From assembly GCA_004005435.1 (NCBI GenBank), contig RZWH01000002.1, forward strand, positions 434,001-498,000: a stretch of DNA of 64,000 nt, read 5' to 3'. Made by a program: the position numbers and the translations under genes. Origin of the DNA: Rhodobacteraceae bacterium CCMM004 (GTDB lineage Bacteria > Pseudomonadota > Alphaproteobacteria > Rhodobacterales > Rhodobacteraceae). Below, in pieces: positions 41,301 through 48,073 of the stretch (within the stretch, counting starts at the first letter, position 1; each line of letters starts with the position of its first letter). The notes under the pieces are model-generated. The model saw nothing but the letters and a program-made list of their open reading frames with translations. It did no database searches and was not told the origin of the DNA.

Positions 41301-41827
41301 CGGGCGGGCCGTCCTACGTCCCGCGCTTCACCGACCCCGGGCGGGGGGGCGCGGCGGGGGCGTGGGACGCCGCGGCCGGTCGCCTCTCGGACCGCCTGGC
41401 CCGCGCCCAGGTGCCGCCACCGGGCGCGCCGCAGGAGATGCCGGGGCCGACGGGCGAGGCCAACCGCCTGCGCCACGGGCCGCGGGGGCCTATCCTGTGC
41501 CTCGGCCCCGGGGCCGAGGCTGCGCGGGCCCAGGCCGAGGCGGTGCGCGCCCTGGGCGGGGTCGCCGTGACCGCCGACGGAGAGGTCGCGGCCGAAGCGC
41601 TGGCCGCCCTGCCGTGCGCCAACGCGGTCTGGTGGGGCGACGCCGACCGCGCCCGCGCCTATGCCGCCGCGTTCGCCGCCGCGCCGGGGCCGATCCGGCG
41701 GCTGGTCACCGGCGCCCTCACCGGGCCCGACGTCCTGCTCGAACGGCACGTGTGCATCGACACCACAGCCTCGGGCGGCAACGCCGCGCTCCTGGCGCAG
41801 GTGGCCACCGACGATCCCGGCGTCTGA
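38381..41827 (+). CDS. putA: Bifunctional proline dehydrogenase / delta-1-pyrroline-5-carboxylate dehydrogenase
   Basis: PutA oxidises proline to glutamate in two coupled steps, passing electrons to quinone. The product has 1148 residues. The FAD-containing proline dehydrogenase barrel has ISVKLSALHPRYEVA, RLVKGAYWDTEIKRAQELG, YEFQRLHGMGERLHD and NGANSSFVNQIVDE. The aldehyde dehydrogenase domain has CISPWNFPLAIFTGQ, AETGGLNAMIV and the nucleophile Cys799 (SAGQRCSALR). A ~130-residue C-terminal domain follows. There is no ribbon-helix-helix DNA-binding domain, consistent with regulation by separate PutR. GAGAGGAG precedes the ATG. Confidence 0.97.
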   Translation: MPRDTPAAPAVLPVPMYPDTDAVLRDLVAAADLSDADRATISAAGADLVRRIRGSARPGLMEVFLAEYGLSTDEGIALMCLAEALLRVPDAETIDALIEDKIAPSDWSRHLGHSSSPLVNASTWALMLTGRVLEDRPPGPAAVLRGAMKRLGEPVIRTAVGRAMREMGRQFVLGEDMDAAMRRAARMEAKGYTYSYDMLGEAARTAADAERYRVAYARAIDAMARAATHGDIRRNPGISVKLSALHPRYEVAQRDRVLAELVPVLAGLAQQAARLGIGLNVDAEEADRLELSLEVIDRVLGDETLAGWDGFGVVVQAYGPRAGAVIDWLSEASARHGRRLMVRLVKGAYWDTEIKRAQELGMASFPVFSRKPATDVSYIANARRLLQRTDRLYPQFATHNAHTVAAILHMAGAMEVPHDAYEFQRLHGMGERLHDIVMADARTRCRIYAPVGAHRDLLAYLVRRLLENGANSSFVNQIVDEDVPPEVVAADPFAALGRAHPVVPGTDIFLPQRANSGRLDLTCAQSLARIEEARAPHRAATWQAAPILAGDAAPESAVPVENPSDPADSPGTVAAASAADVETALAAAAPWQADAATRAEVLRRAADLYEEDLGPIFALLAREAGKTLPDALGELREAADFLRYYAGQVPDAPPLGTVTCISPWNFPLAIFTGQVAGALAAGNAVLAKPAEQTPLIAAHAVRLLHAAGVPRSALQLLPGGGAVGAALTSDARVDGVAFTGSTATAHKIAAAMADHMAPGAPLIAETGGLNAMIVDSTALPEQAVRDVLASAFQSAGQRCSALRCLYVQEDIAAGFQEMLFGAMDALRPGDPWHLWSDSGPLIDGDAHAQIADYVAQAEAEGRLLHRRAAPEAGHFLGPVVIGVGGIGDIPREVFGPVLHLATFAADEIDAVVDAVNATGYGLTFGLHTRIDGRVGHVVERVAAGNLYVNRNQIGAVVGSQPFGGEGLSGTGPKAGGPSYVPRFTDPGRGGAAGAWDAAAGRLSDRLARAQVPPPGAPQEMPGPTGEANRLRHGPRGPILCLGPGAEAARAQAEAVRALGGVAVTADGEVAAEALAALPCANAVWWGDADRARAYAAAFAAAPGPIRRLVTGALTGPDVLLERHVCIDTTASGGNAALLAQVATDDPGV

Positions 41828-41870
41828 GACCGCTTGACCAGCGCCCCGGCCGAATGCATGGCTGGGGCGC

Positions 41871-42605
41871 ATGTTTCCGATCCGCGACCATAACCCCTCG
41901 CGCGAGACGCCGTTCGTCACCTACGCGCTGATCGCGGTGAACGTGGTGGTGTTCCTGGCCACCTGGCCGCTGATGGCGGACGAACGCGCCCTCATCGCGT
42001 TCTACCACGACTGGGCGATGACGCCCGCGATCCTCGATCCGGTGACCCTGATCACGTCGCAGTTCCTGCACGGCGGGCTCCTCCACCTGGCCGGCAACAT
42101 GTTGTTCCTATTCATCTTCGGCGACAACCTGGAGGACGAGATGGGGCGCCTGCCGTTCCTCGCCTTCTATTTGGCGAGCGGTGTCGCGGCGGCGCTGGCC
42201 CAGGCGCTCGCCGACCCTGCCTCGACGGTGCCCATGGTCGGCGCCTCTGGCGCCATCGCCGGGGTCATGGGCGGGTATCTGTTGCTCTTTCCCAAGGCGC
42301 GGGTCGACGTCCTGATCATCATCGTGGTGTTCTTCAAGGTGCTGCCGATCCCGGCGTGGATCGTGCTGGGGCTGTGGTTCGCGCTCCAGGTCTTTTCGGG
42401 CGCCAGCACGCCCATCGACGGCGGCGGCGTCGCCTATTGGGCCCATGCGGGCGGGTTCGCCGCCGGTCTGGGGCTCAGCCTGCCGCTGTTCCTGCACCTC
42501 GGCGGCCCGGCGTTCTGGCAGCGCACCCACGGCCACCCGCCGCATCCCGAAGCGTCCTATCGGGTGCGGCCCACGTCGATCCCGCGGGCGGGGCGGCGGC
42601 GGTGA
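41871..42605 (+). CDS. Rhomboid-family intramembrane serine protease
   Basis: The product has 244 residues with six or so hydrophobic segments. The N-terminal start FPIRDHNPSRETPFVTYALI is typical of bacterial rhomboids. QFLHGGLLHLAGNMLFLFIFG gives the HxxxHxxxN element. The catalytic dyad is Ser126 (PMVGASGAIAGVMGGY) and His192 (YWAHAGGFAAGL). It cleaves membrane proteins within the bilayer; substrates are unknown. It is followed by a GTG-overlapping GFA-family gene and preceded by putA with a 43-base gap. Confidence 0.93.
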   Translation: MFPIRDHNPSRETPFVTYALIAVNVVVFLATWPLMADERALIAFYHDWAMTPAILDPVTLITSQFLHGGLLHLAGNMLFLFIFGDNLEDEMGRLPFLAFYLASGVAAALAQALADPASTVPMVGASGAIAGVMGGYLLLFPKARVDVLIIIVVFFKVLPIPAWIVLGLWFALQVFSGASTPIDGGGVAYWAHAGGFAAGLGLSLPLFLHLGGPAFWQRTHGHPPHPEASYRVRPTSIPRAGRRR

Positions 42606-42961
42606 GCGTGCGCGTCACCTGCCACTGCGGGGCCGTGGAGCTGCGCGTCGAGCTGGCCGAGCCGGTCAGCGCCGCCAACCGCTGCGATTGTTCGTTTTGT
42701 TCAAGGCGCGCCGCCGCGACGGTGAGTGCCAGGGTCGAAAATGTCGAGATCGTGAAAGGCGCCGATGCGCTGACGCTGTATCAATGGGGCACCTGCACGG
42801 CGCGGCACTATTTCTGCAAGGTCTGCGGGATCTACACCCACCACCGCCGCCGCTCGGACCCCGGCGAGTGCGGCGTGAACGTCGGCTGTATCGAGGGCGT
42901 GGATGTCCGCGCGCTGTCGCCCGGCTGGCACGACGGGCGCAATCACCCCTCGGATCGCTGA
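42602..42961 (+). CDS. GFA-family zinc protein (glutathione-dependent formaldehyde-activating-like)
   Basis: The product has 119 residues from a GTG at 42602 that overlaps the rhomboid stop (GTGA). Family cysteines are present: VTCHCGAVELR, NRCDCSFCSRRAA and HYFCKVCGIYTHH. GFA proteins bind zinc, and some catalyse glutathione-formaldehyde condensation. Many single-domain members have no known activity. A GTG six bases later is an alternative start. It is convergent with the inositol monophosphatase gene. Confidence 0.85.
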   Translation: MSVRVTCHCGAVELRVELAEPVSAANRCDCSFCSRRAAATVSARVENVEIVKGADALTLYQWGTCTARHYFCKVCGIYTHHRRRSDPGECGVNVGCIEGVDVRALSPGWHDGRNHPSDR

Positions 42962-42964
42962 GCC

Positions 42965-43762
42965 TCAGGCGGCGCTGCGGTCGCGCAGCATCCCGGCGAA
43001 GGTGTCGAAGATGGCCGCGTTCGCCGCCACGATCTCGGCGCGCTCGAAAATCTCGCGGCCGGGCATGATCGCCTCGGCCAGCCCCCCCGCCTCGCGCACG
43101 ATCAGCAGGCCTGCGGCCACGTCCCAGGGGCTGATCCCCCGCTCCCAATACCCATCGAAGCGGCCGGCGGCCACATAGGCCAGATCCAGCGCCGCCGCGC
43201 CCCAGCGCCGCACCCCCGCCGTCGCCGGCAGCACCCGGCCCAGATCACGCAGCGTGGCGGGCAGCGTCGGCCGGCCGCCGAAGGGCAGCCCCGTGGCGAA
43301 CACGCATTCGATCATCCGGGCGCGGTCGGACACGCGTAGGCGGCTGTCGTTCAGCCACGCGCCGCCACCCTTTTCTGCGCAGAAGAGCTCGTCCTTGGCG
43401 GGGTCGAACACGACGCCCGCCACCACCTGCCCTTTGTGTTCCAGCGCGATGGACACCGCCCAGTGAGGCATTCCATGGAGATAGTTGGTCGTGCCGTCCA
43501 GAGGATCGACGATCCAACGGCGGGTCGGGTCCTTGCCCGCGACCTCGTCGCTTTCTTCGCCCAGCCAGCCGTAGTTCGGCCGCGCCTCCATGAGGATATC
43601 GCGCACCTTGGCCTCGGCGGCGATGTCGGCACGGCTGACGAAATCGCCGGCCCCCTTGGACGACACCTGGAGGTTCTCGACCTCGCGAAAATCCTTGACC
43701 AGGCTTCGCCCGGCGGCGCGCGCCGCCTTGATCATCACGTTGAGGTTGGCACTGCCCTGCAT
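42965..43762 (-). CDS. suhB: Inositol monophosphatase family protein
   Basis: The product has 265 residues. The three metal-binding motifs of the family are clear: GWLGEESDEV (Glu), WIVDPLDGTTNYLHGMPHWA (DPLDGT) and ISPWDVAAGLLIVREAGG. The enzyme probably hydrolyses inositol-1-phosphate or a similar sugar phosphate with Mg2+. E. coli SuhB also acts in rRNA transcription, and the name here is by similarity. The ATG at 43762 (MQGSANLNVMIKAARAAGR) is the usual start. It runs in the same direction as the LysR gene, 78 bases downstream of it. Confidence 0.92.
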   Translation of the reverse strand: MQGSANLNVMIKAARAAGRSLVKDFREVENLQVSSKGAGDFVSRADIAAEAKVRDILMEARPNYGWLGEESDEVAGKDPTRRWIVDPLDGTTNYLHGMPHWAVSIALEHKGQVVAGVVFDPAKDELFCAEKGGGAWLNDSRLRVSDRARMIECVFATGLPFGGRPTLPATLRDLGRVLPATAGVRRWGAAALDLAYVAAGRFDGYWERGISPWDVAAGLLIVREAGGLAEAIMPGREIFERAEIVAANAAIFDTFAGMLRDRSAA

Positions 43763-43840
43763 CGTCGCCTCCGTCGTCCGAAGGCGCCTCTTAGTCCCCC
43801 CCGCCGCCTTTGCCAACCCGGCCCGTGCGGGGGCCCGGCC

Positions 43841-44761
43841 TCAGGCGCGGCGTTGAAGCTTGACTGGCTCGGTCCGGGCCAGGCGCAGGAGGTGCGCCAT
43901 ATAGGGCTGGGTCGTCTCCTCGTCGCGGGTCGCGGCATAGAGGCGGCGGGTCGTCCCGCCCTCGGTCAACGGCCGGGTGACATAGTCGGCGTGATAGCGC
44001 ACGTCCCTCAGCACCCAGTCGGGCAGCACCGCCACCCCCCGGTTCGACGCCACCAAAAGCAGGATCACCGCCGTCAGCTCGACCTGCCGCACCGCCGCGG
44101 GCTCGACCTTGGCCGGGGTCAGCAACGTGGAGAACACGTCCAGCCGCGCCCGGTCGACCGGATAGGTGATGAGCGTTTCGTCGCGGAAATCCTCTGCCGC
44201 GATCCAGGACTTGGCGGCCAGCGGATGCTGGGCGGCGGCGACGAACACCGCCTCGTAGTCGAACAGCGGGGTGAAATCGATTCCATTGAGGCTCTCGGGG
44301 TCGGACGAGACCACCAGGTCCACCTCTTCCCGCTGCAACGCCGGCATCGCACCGAAGGCCAGGCCGGGGCGGATGTCCACGTCCACGTCCGGCCAGGCGT
44401 GGCGGAACTTCTCCAACACCGGAAACAGCCACTCGAAACAGGCGTGGCACTCGATGGCGATGTGCAGCCGCCCCGCCGAGCCCTGGCGCAGGCCCGCGAA
44501 CTCTTCCTCCACCGCGGCGATCTCCGGCAGTATCCGGTCGGCCAGGCGCAGCAGCTTGAGACCCGCGGCCGAGAGGCGCAGGGGCTTGGACCGCCGCGCG
44601 AACAGTTCGACGCCCGCCTGCTCTTCCAGCCCCTTGATCTGGTGGCTGAGCGCGGACTGCGTGATGTGCAGCTTGTCCGCGGCGCGCGCGAGTCCGCCGG
44701 TCTCGTGGATCGCCTTGATCGTGCGCAGGTGCCGGAATTCGAGATGCATCGCGCGACTCAT
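43841..44761 (-). CDS. metR: LysR-family regulator, MetR-like
   Basis: The product has 306 residues. The winged helix-turn-helix is HLRTIKAIHETGGLARAADKL plus HITQSALSHQIKGLEEQAGVELF, and a periplasmic-binding-fold effector domain follows (DLVVSSDPESLNGIDFTPLFDYEAVFV). Divergent position to metF and strong similarity in style to MetR (methionine biosynthesis activator, homocysteine as coregulator) suggest the name. An alternative start is the ATG at 44749 (MHLEFRHL). A 15-base palindrome lies in the shared promoter region. Confidence 0.85.
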   Translation of the reverse strand: MSRAMHLEFRHLRTIKAIHETGGLARAADKLHITQSALSHQIKGLEEQAGVELFARRSKPLRLSAAGLKLLRLADRILPEIAAVEEEFAGLRQGSAGRLHIAIECHACFEWLFPVLEKFRHAWPDVDVDIRPGLAFGAMPALQREEVDLVVSSDPESLNGIDFTPLFDYEAVFVAAAQHPLAAKSWIAAEDFRDETLITYPVDRARLDVFSTLLTPAKVEPAAVRQVELTAVILLLVASNRGVAVLPDWVLRDVRYHADYVTRPLTEGGTTRRLYAATRDEETTQPYMAHLLRLARTEPVKLQRRA

Positions 44762-44777
44762 AATCGTTGTGAGAATT

Positions 44778-44792
44778 ATGAGTTGGTCTCAT
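44778..44792. promoter_or_regulatory. Putative MetR operator
   Basis: ATGAG, TTGGT, CTCAT is a perfect inverted repeat between metR and metF. It fits TGAR-N5-YTCA, close to the E. coli MetR consensus TGAA-N5-TTCA and to the general T-N11-A LysR pattern. Confidence 0.5.
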
Positions 44793-44843
44793 ATCGCATG
44801 GTGTGGAATATTCAAGGTGACCCCGCCTGACAGGATCCTCGCC

Positions 44844-45710
44844 ATGCCCGCGCCGCACCTCTCCTTCGAGTTCTTTCCGCCGCAATCGCTGGAGGCGTCG
44901 TTCCGGCTGTGGGAGACGGTGCAGACCCTGGCACCGCTCAAGCCCGACTTCGTCTCGGTGACCTACGGCGCGGGCGGCACCACCCGCGACCTCACCCACG
45001 AGGCGGTGACGACCATCGGCAAGGCCACGGGCCTGAACGTCGCCGCGCATCTGACCTGCGTGAACGCGACCCGGGACGAGACGCTCGCCATCGCCCGCAG
45101 CTATGCCGAGGCGGGGGTGAGGGAGATCGTGGCGCTGCGCGGCGATCCGCCCAAGGGCCAGGGCCAGTTCCAGGCGCACCCCGACGGCTTTGCCGATTCC
45201 TGCGAGCTGATCTCGGCCTTGAAGGGGCTGGGCGCGTTCCACATCCGCGTGGGCGCCTATCCCGACCCCCATCCCGAGGCGGCCAACGGCGACGCCGACA
45301 TCGACTGGCTCAAGCGCAAGGTCGATGCGGGGGCGGACAGCGCCATCACCCAGTTCTTTTTTGAGTCCGAGACGTTCCTGCGGTTCCGCGACCGGGCGGC
45401 GGGGGCCGGGATCTCGATCGCGATCCTGCCCGGCATCCTGCCGATCGAGAACTGGACCGGCGTGCGCAAGTTCGCCGCGCGTTGCGGTGCGCGGGTGCCG
45501 GCGTGGCTGGACGACGCCTTTGCCGTGGCCCAGCGCGACGGCCGCGAAGAGCTGTTGGCGACGGTGCTGGCGACCGAGCTGTGTTCCGAACTGCTGGACG
45601 GCGGCGTGGAGCACCTGCACTTCTACACCTTGAACAAGCCGCAGTTGACCCGCGACGTGGCCCACGCCCTGGGCATCGTCCCCGAGCCCGCCCTGGAAAA
45701 CGTCGCCTGA
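44844..45710 (+). CDS. metF: 5,10-methylenetetrahydrofolate reductase
   Basis: MetF reduces methylene-THF to methyl-THF, the methyl donor for methionine synthesis. The product has 288 residues and is FAD-dependent. It has LSFEFFPPQSLEASFRLWE, TYGAGGTTRDLT, AHLTCVNATRDE, LRGDPPKG and QFFFESETFLRF. The C-terminal HFYTLNKPQLTRDVA is typical. The ATG at 44844 follows AGGA. A GTG at 44817 is less likely. It is divergent from metR. Tandem repeat copies begin 31 bases after its stop. Confidence 0.96.
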   Translation: MPAPHLSFEFFPPQSLEASFRLWETVQTLAPLKPDFVSVTYGAGGTTRDLTHEAVTTIGKATGLNVAAHLTCVNATRDETLAIARSYAEAGVREIVALRGDPPKGQGQFQAHPDGFADSCELISALKGLGAFHIRVGAYPDPHPEAANGDADIDWLKRKVDAGADSAITQFFFESETFLRFRDRAAGAGISIAILPGILPIENWTGVRKFAARCGARVPAWLDDAFAVAQRDGREELLATVLATELCSELLDGGVEHLHFYTLNKPQLTRDVAHALGIVPEPALENVA

Positions 45711-45741
45711 GTGAGCTGGAGAGGCCTCGGCTGAGCGCGGA

Positions 45742-46333
45742 GGGCAGCGCCGTTCCGCCGGGGCGGGATTGAGCGGCGCGCGACGGTCCCAAAAGCATTG
45801 CCGTCGCTGCGGCTCAACCGTCTTCGCCAAAAGCGCCGCCCGGGGGGGGCGGGACGGCGCTGCCCGGCGTGCCGCCGGGCGGGGCGTGGGGGCTGGACGA
45901 GTCCGAAGGCGCGTCCATCGCGCGCCTGGCAAACCACCTCTGAGATGAGCGCTGAGGGCAGCGCCGTTCCGCCGGGGCTCAGTCGAGCGGCACACGGCGG
46001 CGACACAAGCATCGACGCCGCGGCGGCCGAACCGTCCTCGCCAGAAGCGCCGCCCCGGGGGGGGGGACGGCGCTGCCCGGCGTGCCGCCGGGCGGGGCGT
46101 GGGGGCTGGACGAGTCGGAAGGCGCGTCCATCGCGCGCCTGGCAAACCACCTCTGAGATGAGCACAGAGGGCAGCGCCGTTCCGCCGGGGCTCGGTCGAG
46201 CGGCGCACGGCGGCGACACAAGCATCGACGCCGCGGCGGCCGAACCGTCCTCGCCAGAAGCGCCGCCCCGGGGGGGCGGGACGGCGCTGCCCGGCGGTGC
46301 CCGCCGGGCGGGGCGTGGGGGCTGGCGGGGCGC
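45742..46333 (+). repeat. Dispersed intergenic repeat, three tandem copies
   Basis: Units start at 45742, 45956 and 46169 (periods 214 and 213); the third lacks the tail. Each has left arm GGGCAGCGCCGTTCCGCC, then ACAAGCATCGACGCCG (or AAAAGCATTGCCGTCG), CCAGAAGCGCCGCCC, right arm GGACGGCGCTGCCC and GGCGTGCCGCCGGGCGG. Units 1 and 2 continue with a tail (GGCGCGTCCATCGCGCGCC to CTCTGAGATGAGC). Units 2 and 3 are nearly identical. No gene is present in 45711-46431, and the frames across it are repeat artefacts. Confidence 0.85.
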
Positions 46334-46431
46334 TCTGGCGGCGCAGGGCGCACGGGGGATGACCCGCCGCGCCGATTGAGGCGCCGAGCCTCCCGGGCTA
46401 GCGTCGGCGGGACAGGCCCAGGAGACCGCCC

Positions 46432-46911
46432 ATGTTCGCCGCCACCCGTCCCGAAGACCTCGCCAGCCGCGAGACGCTCCTGTCGATGTCGGGGCTCGAC
46501 TTCATGCGGGCGATCCTGGACGGCACGCTGTCGCAGCCGCCGATCACCCAGGTCATGGACTACGCCCTCGACCGGGTCGCCGACGGCGAGGTCGCCTTTC
46601 GCGGCACGCCCGCGTTCCGCCACTGCAACCCCATGGGGGGCGTGCACGGCGGCTGGTACGGCACGCTCCTCGATTCCTGCATGGCCTGCGCGGTGATGAC
46701 CAAGGTGCCCAAGGGCGCGTGGTACTCGACGCTGGAATACAAGATCAACGTCACCCGCGCCCTGCCCGTGGGGGTCGAGGTGCTGGCCATCGGCACGGTC
46801 GATCACGCCGGCCGCAGCACCGCCGTCGCCCACGGCATCCTCCGCGGCGCCGCGGATGGGCGGCTCTATGCCACCGGCAGCACCACCTGTCTGATCATGA
46901 CGCCCCGGTGA
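46432..46911 (+). CDS. PaaI-family hotdog thioesterase
   Basis: The product has 159 residues in a hotdog fold. HCNPMGGVHGGWYGTLLDSCMACAV matches the PaaI/DUF4442 signature (GGxxxxLxDxxxxxA), and WYSTLEYKINVTRALPVG follows. It probably hydrolyses an acyl-CoA or acyl-ACP; the substrate is not predictable. AGGAG precedes the ATG. Its end overlaps the convergent DUF2235 gene by 17 bases. It directly follows the tandem repeat block. Confidence 0.88.
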   Translation: MFAATRPEDLASRETLLSMSGLDFMRAILDGTLSQPPITQVMDYALDRVADGEVAFRGTPAFRHCNPMGGVHGGWYGTLLDSCMACAVMTKVPKGAWYSTLEYKINVTRALPVGVEVLAIGTVDHAGRSTAVAHGILRGAADGRLYATGSTTCLIMTPR

Positions 46912-47950
46912 GCGCCGCTGTCCCGGCCGGGGCCGCGACAGCGCTGGGATGGAGCGCCTCGCTGGGGTCGCGCAGGCGCGGTCGGCGGCGGCGCGACAGA
47001 AACATCTTGGACCATCCGCTGAACCCACCCACCGAAGGCGCGTCGGGGTCCTGGGGAAACCCCGCCCGCCAGCCCGGCGGCAGCGGCAGGCCCGCCGCCT
47101 CCGCCTCGTCCAGCATCCAGACCAGCGGGATGTTCGACAGGGGCCGCACGTCGTCGCGCCCGTCGATCTGGCCGCCCACGTCGCCATGGGTGCCGCGAAA
47201 CCACATCTGTCGGCAATCGCCGCCGTAGCCCTCGGGGACCGTCCACATGACCGGCGCATAGGCGTTGCGGGTCTCGTCCATCGCCAGAGCGTGGCGGGCG
47301 ATACGCACCGACAGCCCCAGGTCGTGGTCGTGGAAATCGTGCTCGAACCGCGACAGCCGCCAGAGGAGCGGCAGGCGCAAGCCCAGCGCCTTGACCGTGT
47401 CCCAGCACCCGACGAAATCGATGGGAACGTCCGGGTAGCAGTGCGCCGCCCGGAACGCGGCCGAGGCGGCCGGCGAGGTGGCGCCGCGGTAGTGGCGATA
47501 GGCGAGCGACACGTTGCGCTCGATCGCGTGCTCGGGGCGCAAGAGGCCCACCCGGTCGATCACCCCGGCGAGCGAGCGCACAGCGAACGCCCCGCGGGAG
47601 TAGCCGAGCAGGAATATCCTGTCGCCGGGGCGGTAGCGCGAGGCGAGATAGCCGTAGGTGCGCCGAATCTGGCGGTTGATTCCGCGGCCCTCGATCACGT
47701 CGCGCAGGTCGCTCCATCGCGTCCACTGGATCCCCGATTCGTAGCGCAGCGACAGATCCGGGCGCGATCCCATCGCGGCGACCAGCCGCCAGGTCAGCCC
47801 GACGTTGCTCTCGCAGCCCGGCAGCAGCGACGACATGGTGCCGTCGAGGAGGATCACATGGGTAACGGGCCCGCGGCGCGGGGCCTCGGGCGTCTGCTCC
47901 CACCGCAGGACGCGGGAGAGCCAGCGGCGGAGGGTGCCGAGCGGTCTCAT
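46895..47950 (-). CDS. DUF2235 alpha/beta-hydrolase-like protein
   Basis: From the ATG at 47950 the product has 351 residues. THVILLDGTMSSLLPGCESNV is the DUF2235 opening, the nucleophile elbow is GYSRGAFAVRSLAG, and VDFVGCWDTVKALG-type (here IDFVGCWDTVKALGL) and GTHGDVGGQIDGRDD complete the pattern. DUF2235 includes type VI secretion phospholipase effectors (Tle1) as well as housekeeping members. No secretion genes or immunity candidate are adjacent, and there is no signal peptide, so the role is open. A longer start at 48013 adds low-complexity residues. Confidence 0.85.
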   Translation of the reverse strand: MRPLGTLRRWLSRVLRWEQTPEAPRRGPVTHVILLDGTMSSLLPGCESNVGLTWRLVAAMGSRPDLSLRYESGIQWTRWSDLRDVIEGRGINRQIRRTYGYLASRYRPGDRIFLLGYSRGAFAVRSLAGVIDRVGLLRPEHAIERNVSLAYRHYRGATSPAASAAFRAAHCYPDVPIDFVGCWDTVKALGLRLPLLWRLSRFEHDFHDHDLGLSVRIARHALAMDETRNAYAPVMWTVPEGYGGDCRQMWFRGTHGDVGGQIDGRDDVRPLSNIPLVWMLDEAEAAGLPLPPGWRAGFPQDPDAPSVGGFSGWSKMFLSRRRRPRLRDPSEALHPSAVAAPAGTAALTGAS

Positions 47951-48073
47951 CGGCCCGGCCGCGGCGCAGGCGGCGGCCGCGGGACGCCTCCGGCGGGGGG
48001 GTATTTCGGCCAAGATGAAGGGGCGGGGCGCGCCCTGCCGGGACCGAGGCGCGTCCCGCCGGGCGGGCGGGCG

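Noticed and set aside
43791-46208. An 805-codon minus-strand frame through the metF repeats and the LysR gene
   Set aside because: It is antisense to metF, reads the LysR gene in the wrong frame and crosses the repeats. Rare stop codons at high GC explain it.
45623-46225. Recurring peptide such as PGGTALPS in minus-strand frames of the repeats
   Set aside because: The similarity between copies comes from DNA repetition. There are no ribosome sites, frames differ between copies, and length is not conserved.
45742-46333. CRISPR array
   Set aside because: The period is 213-214 bp with long near-identical units and no short spacers; no cas genes are present.
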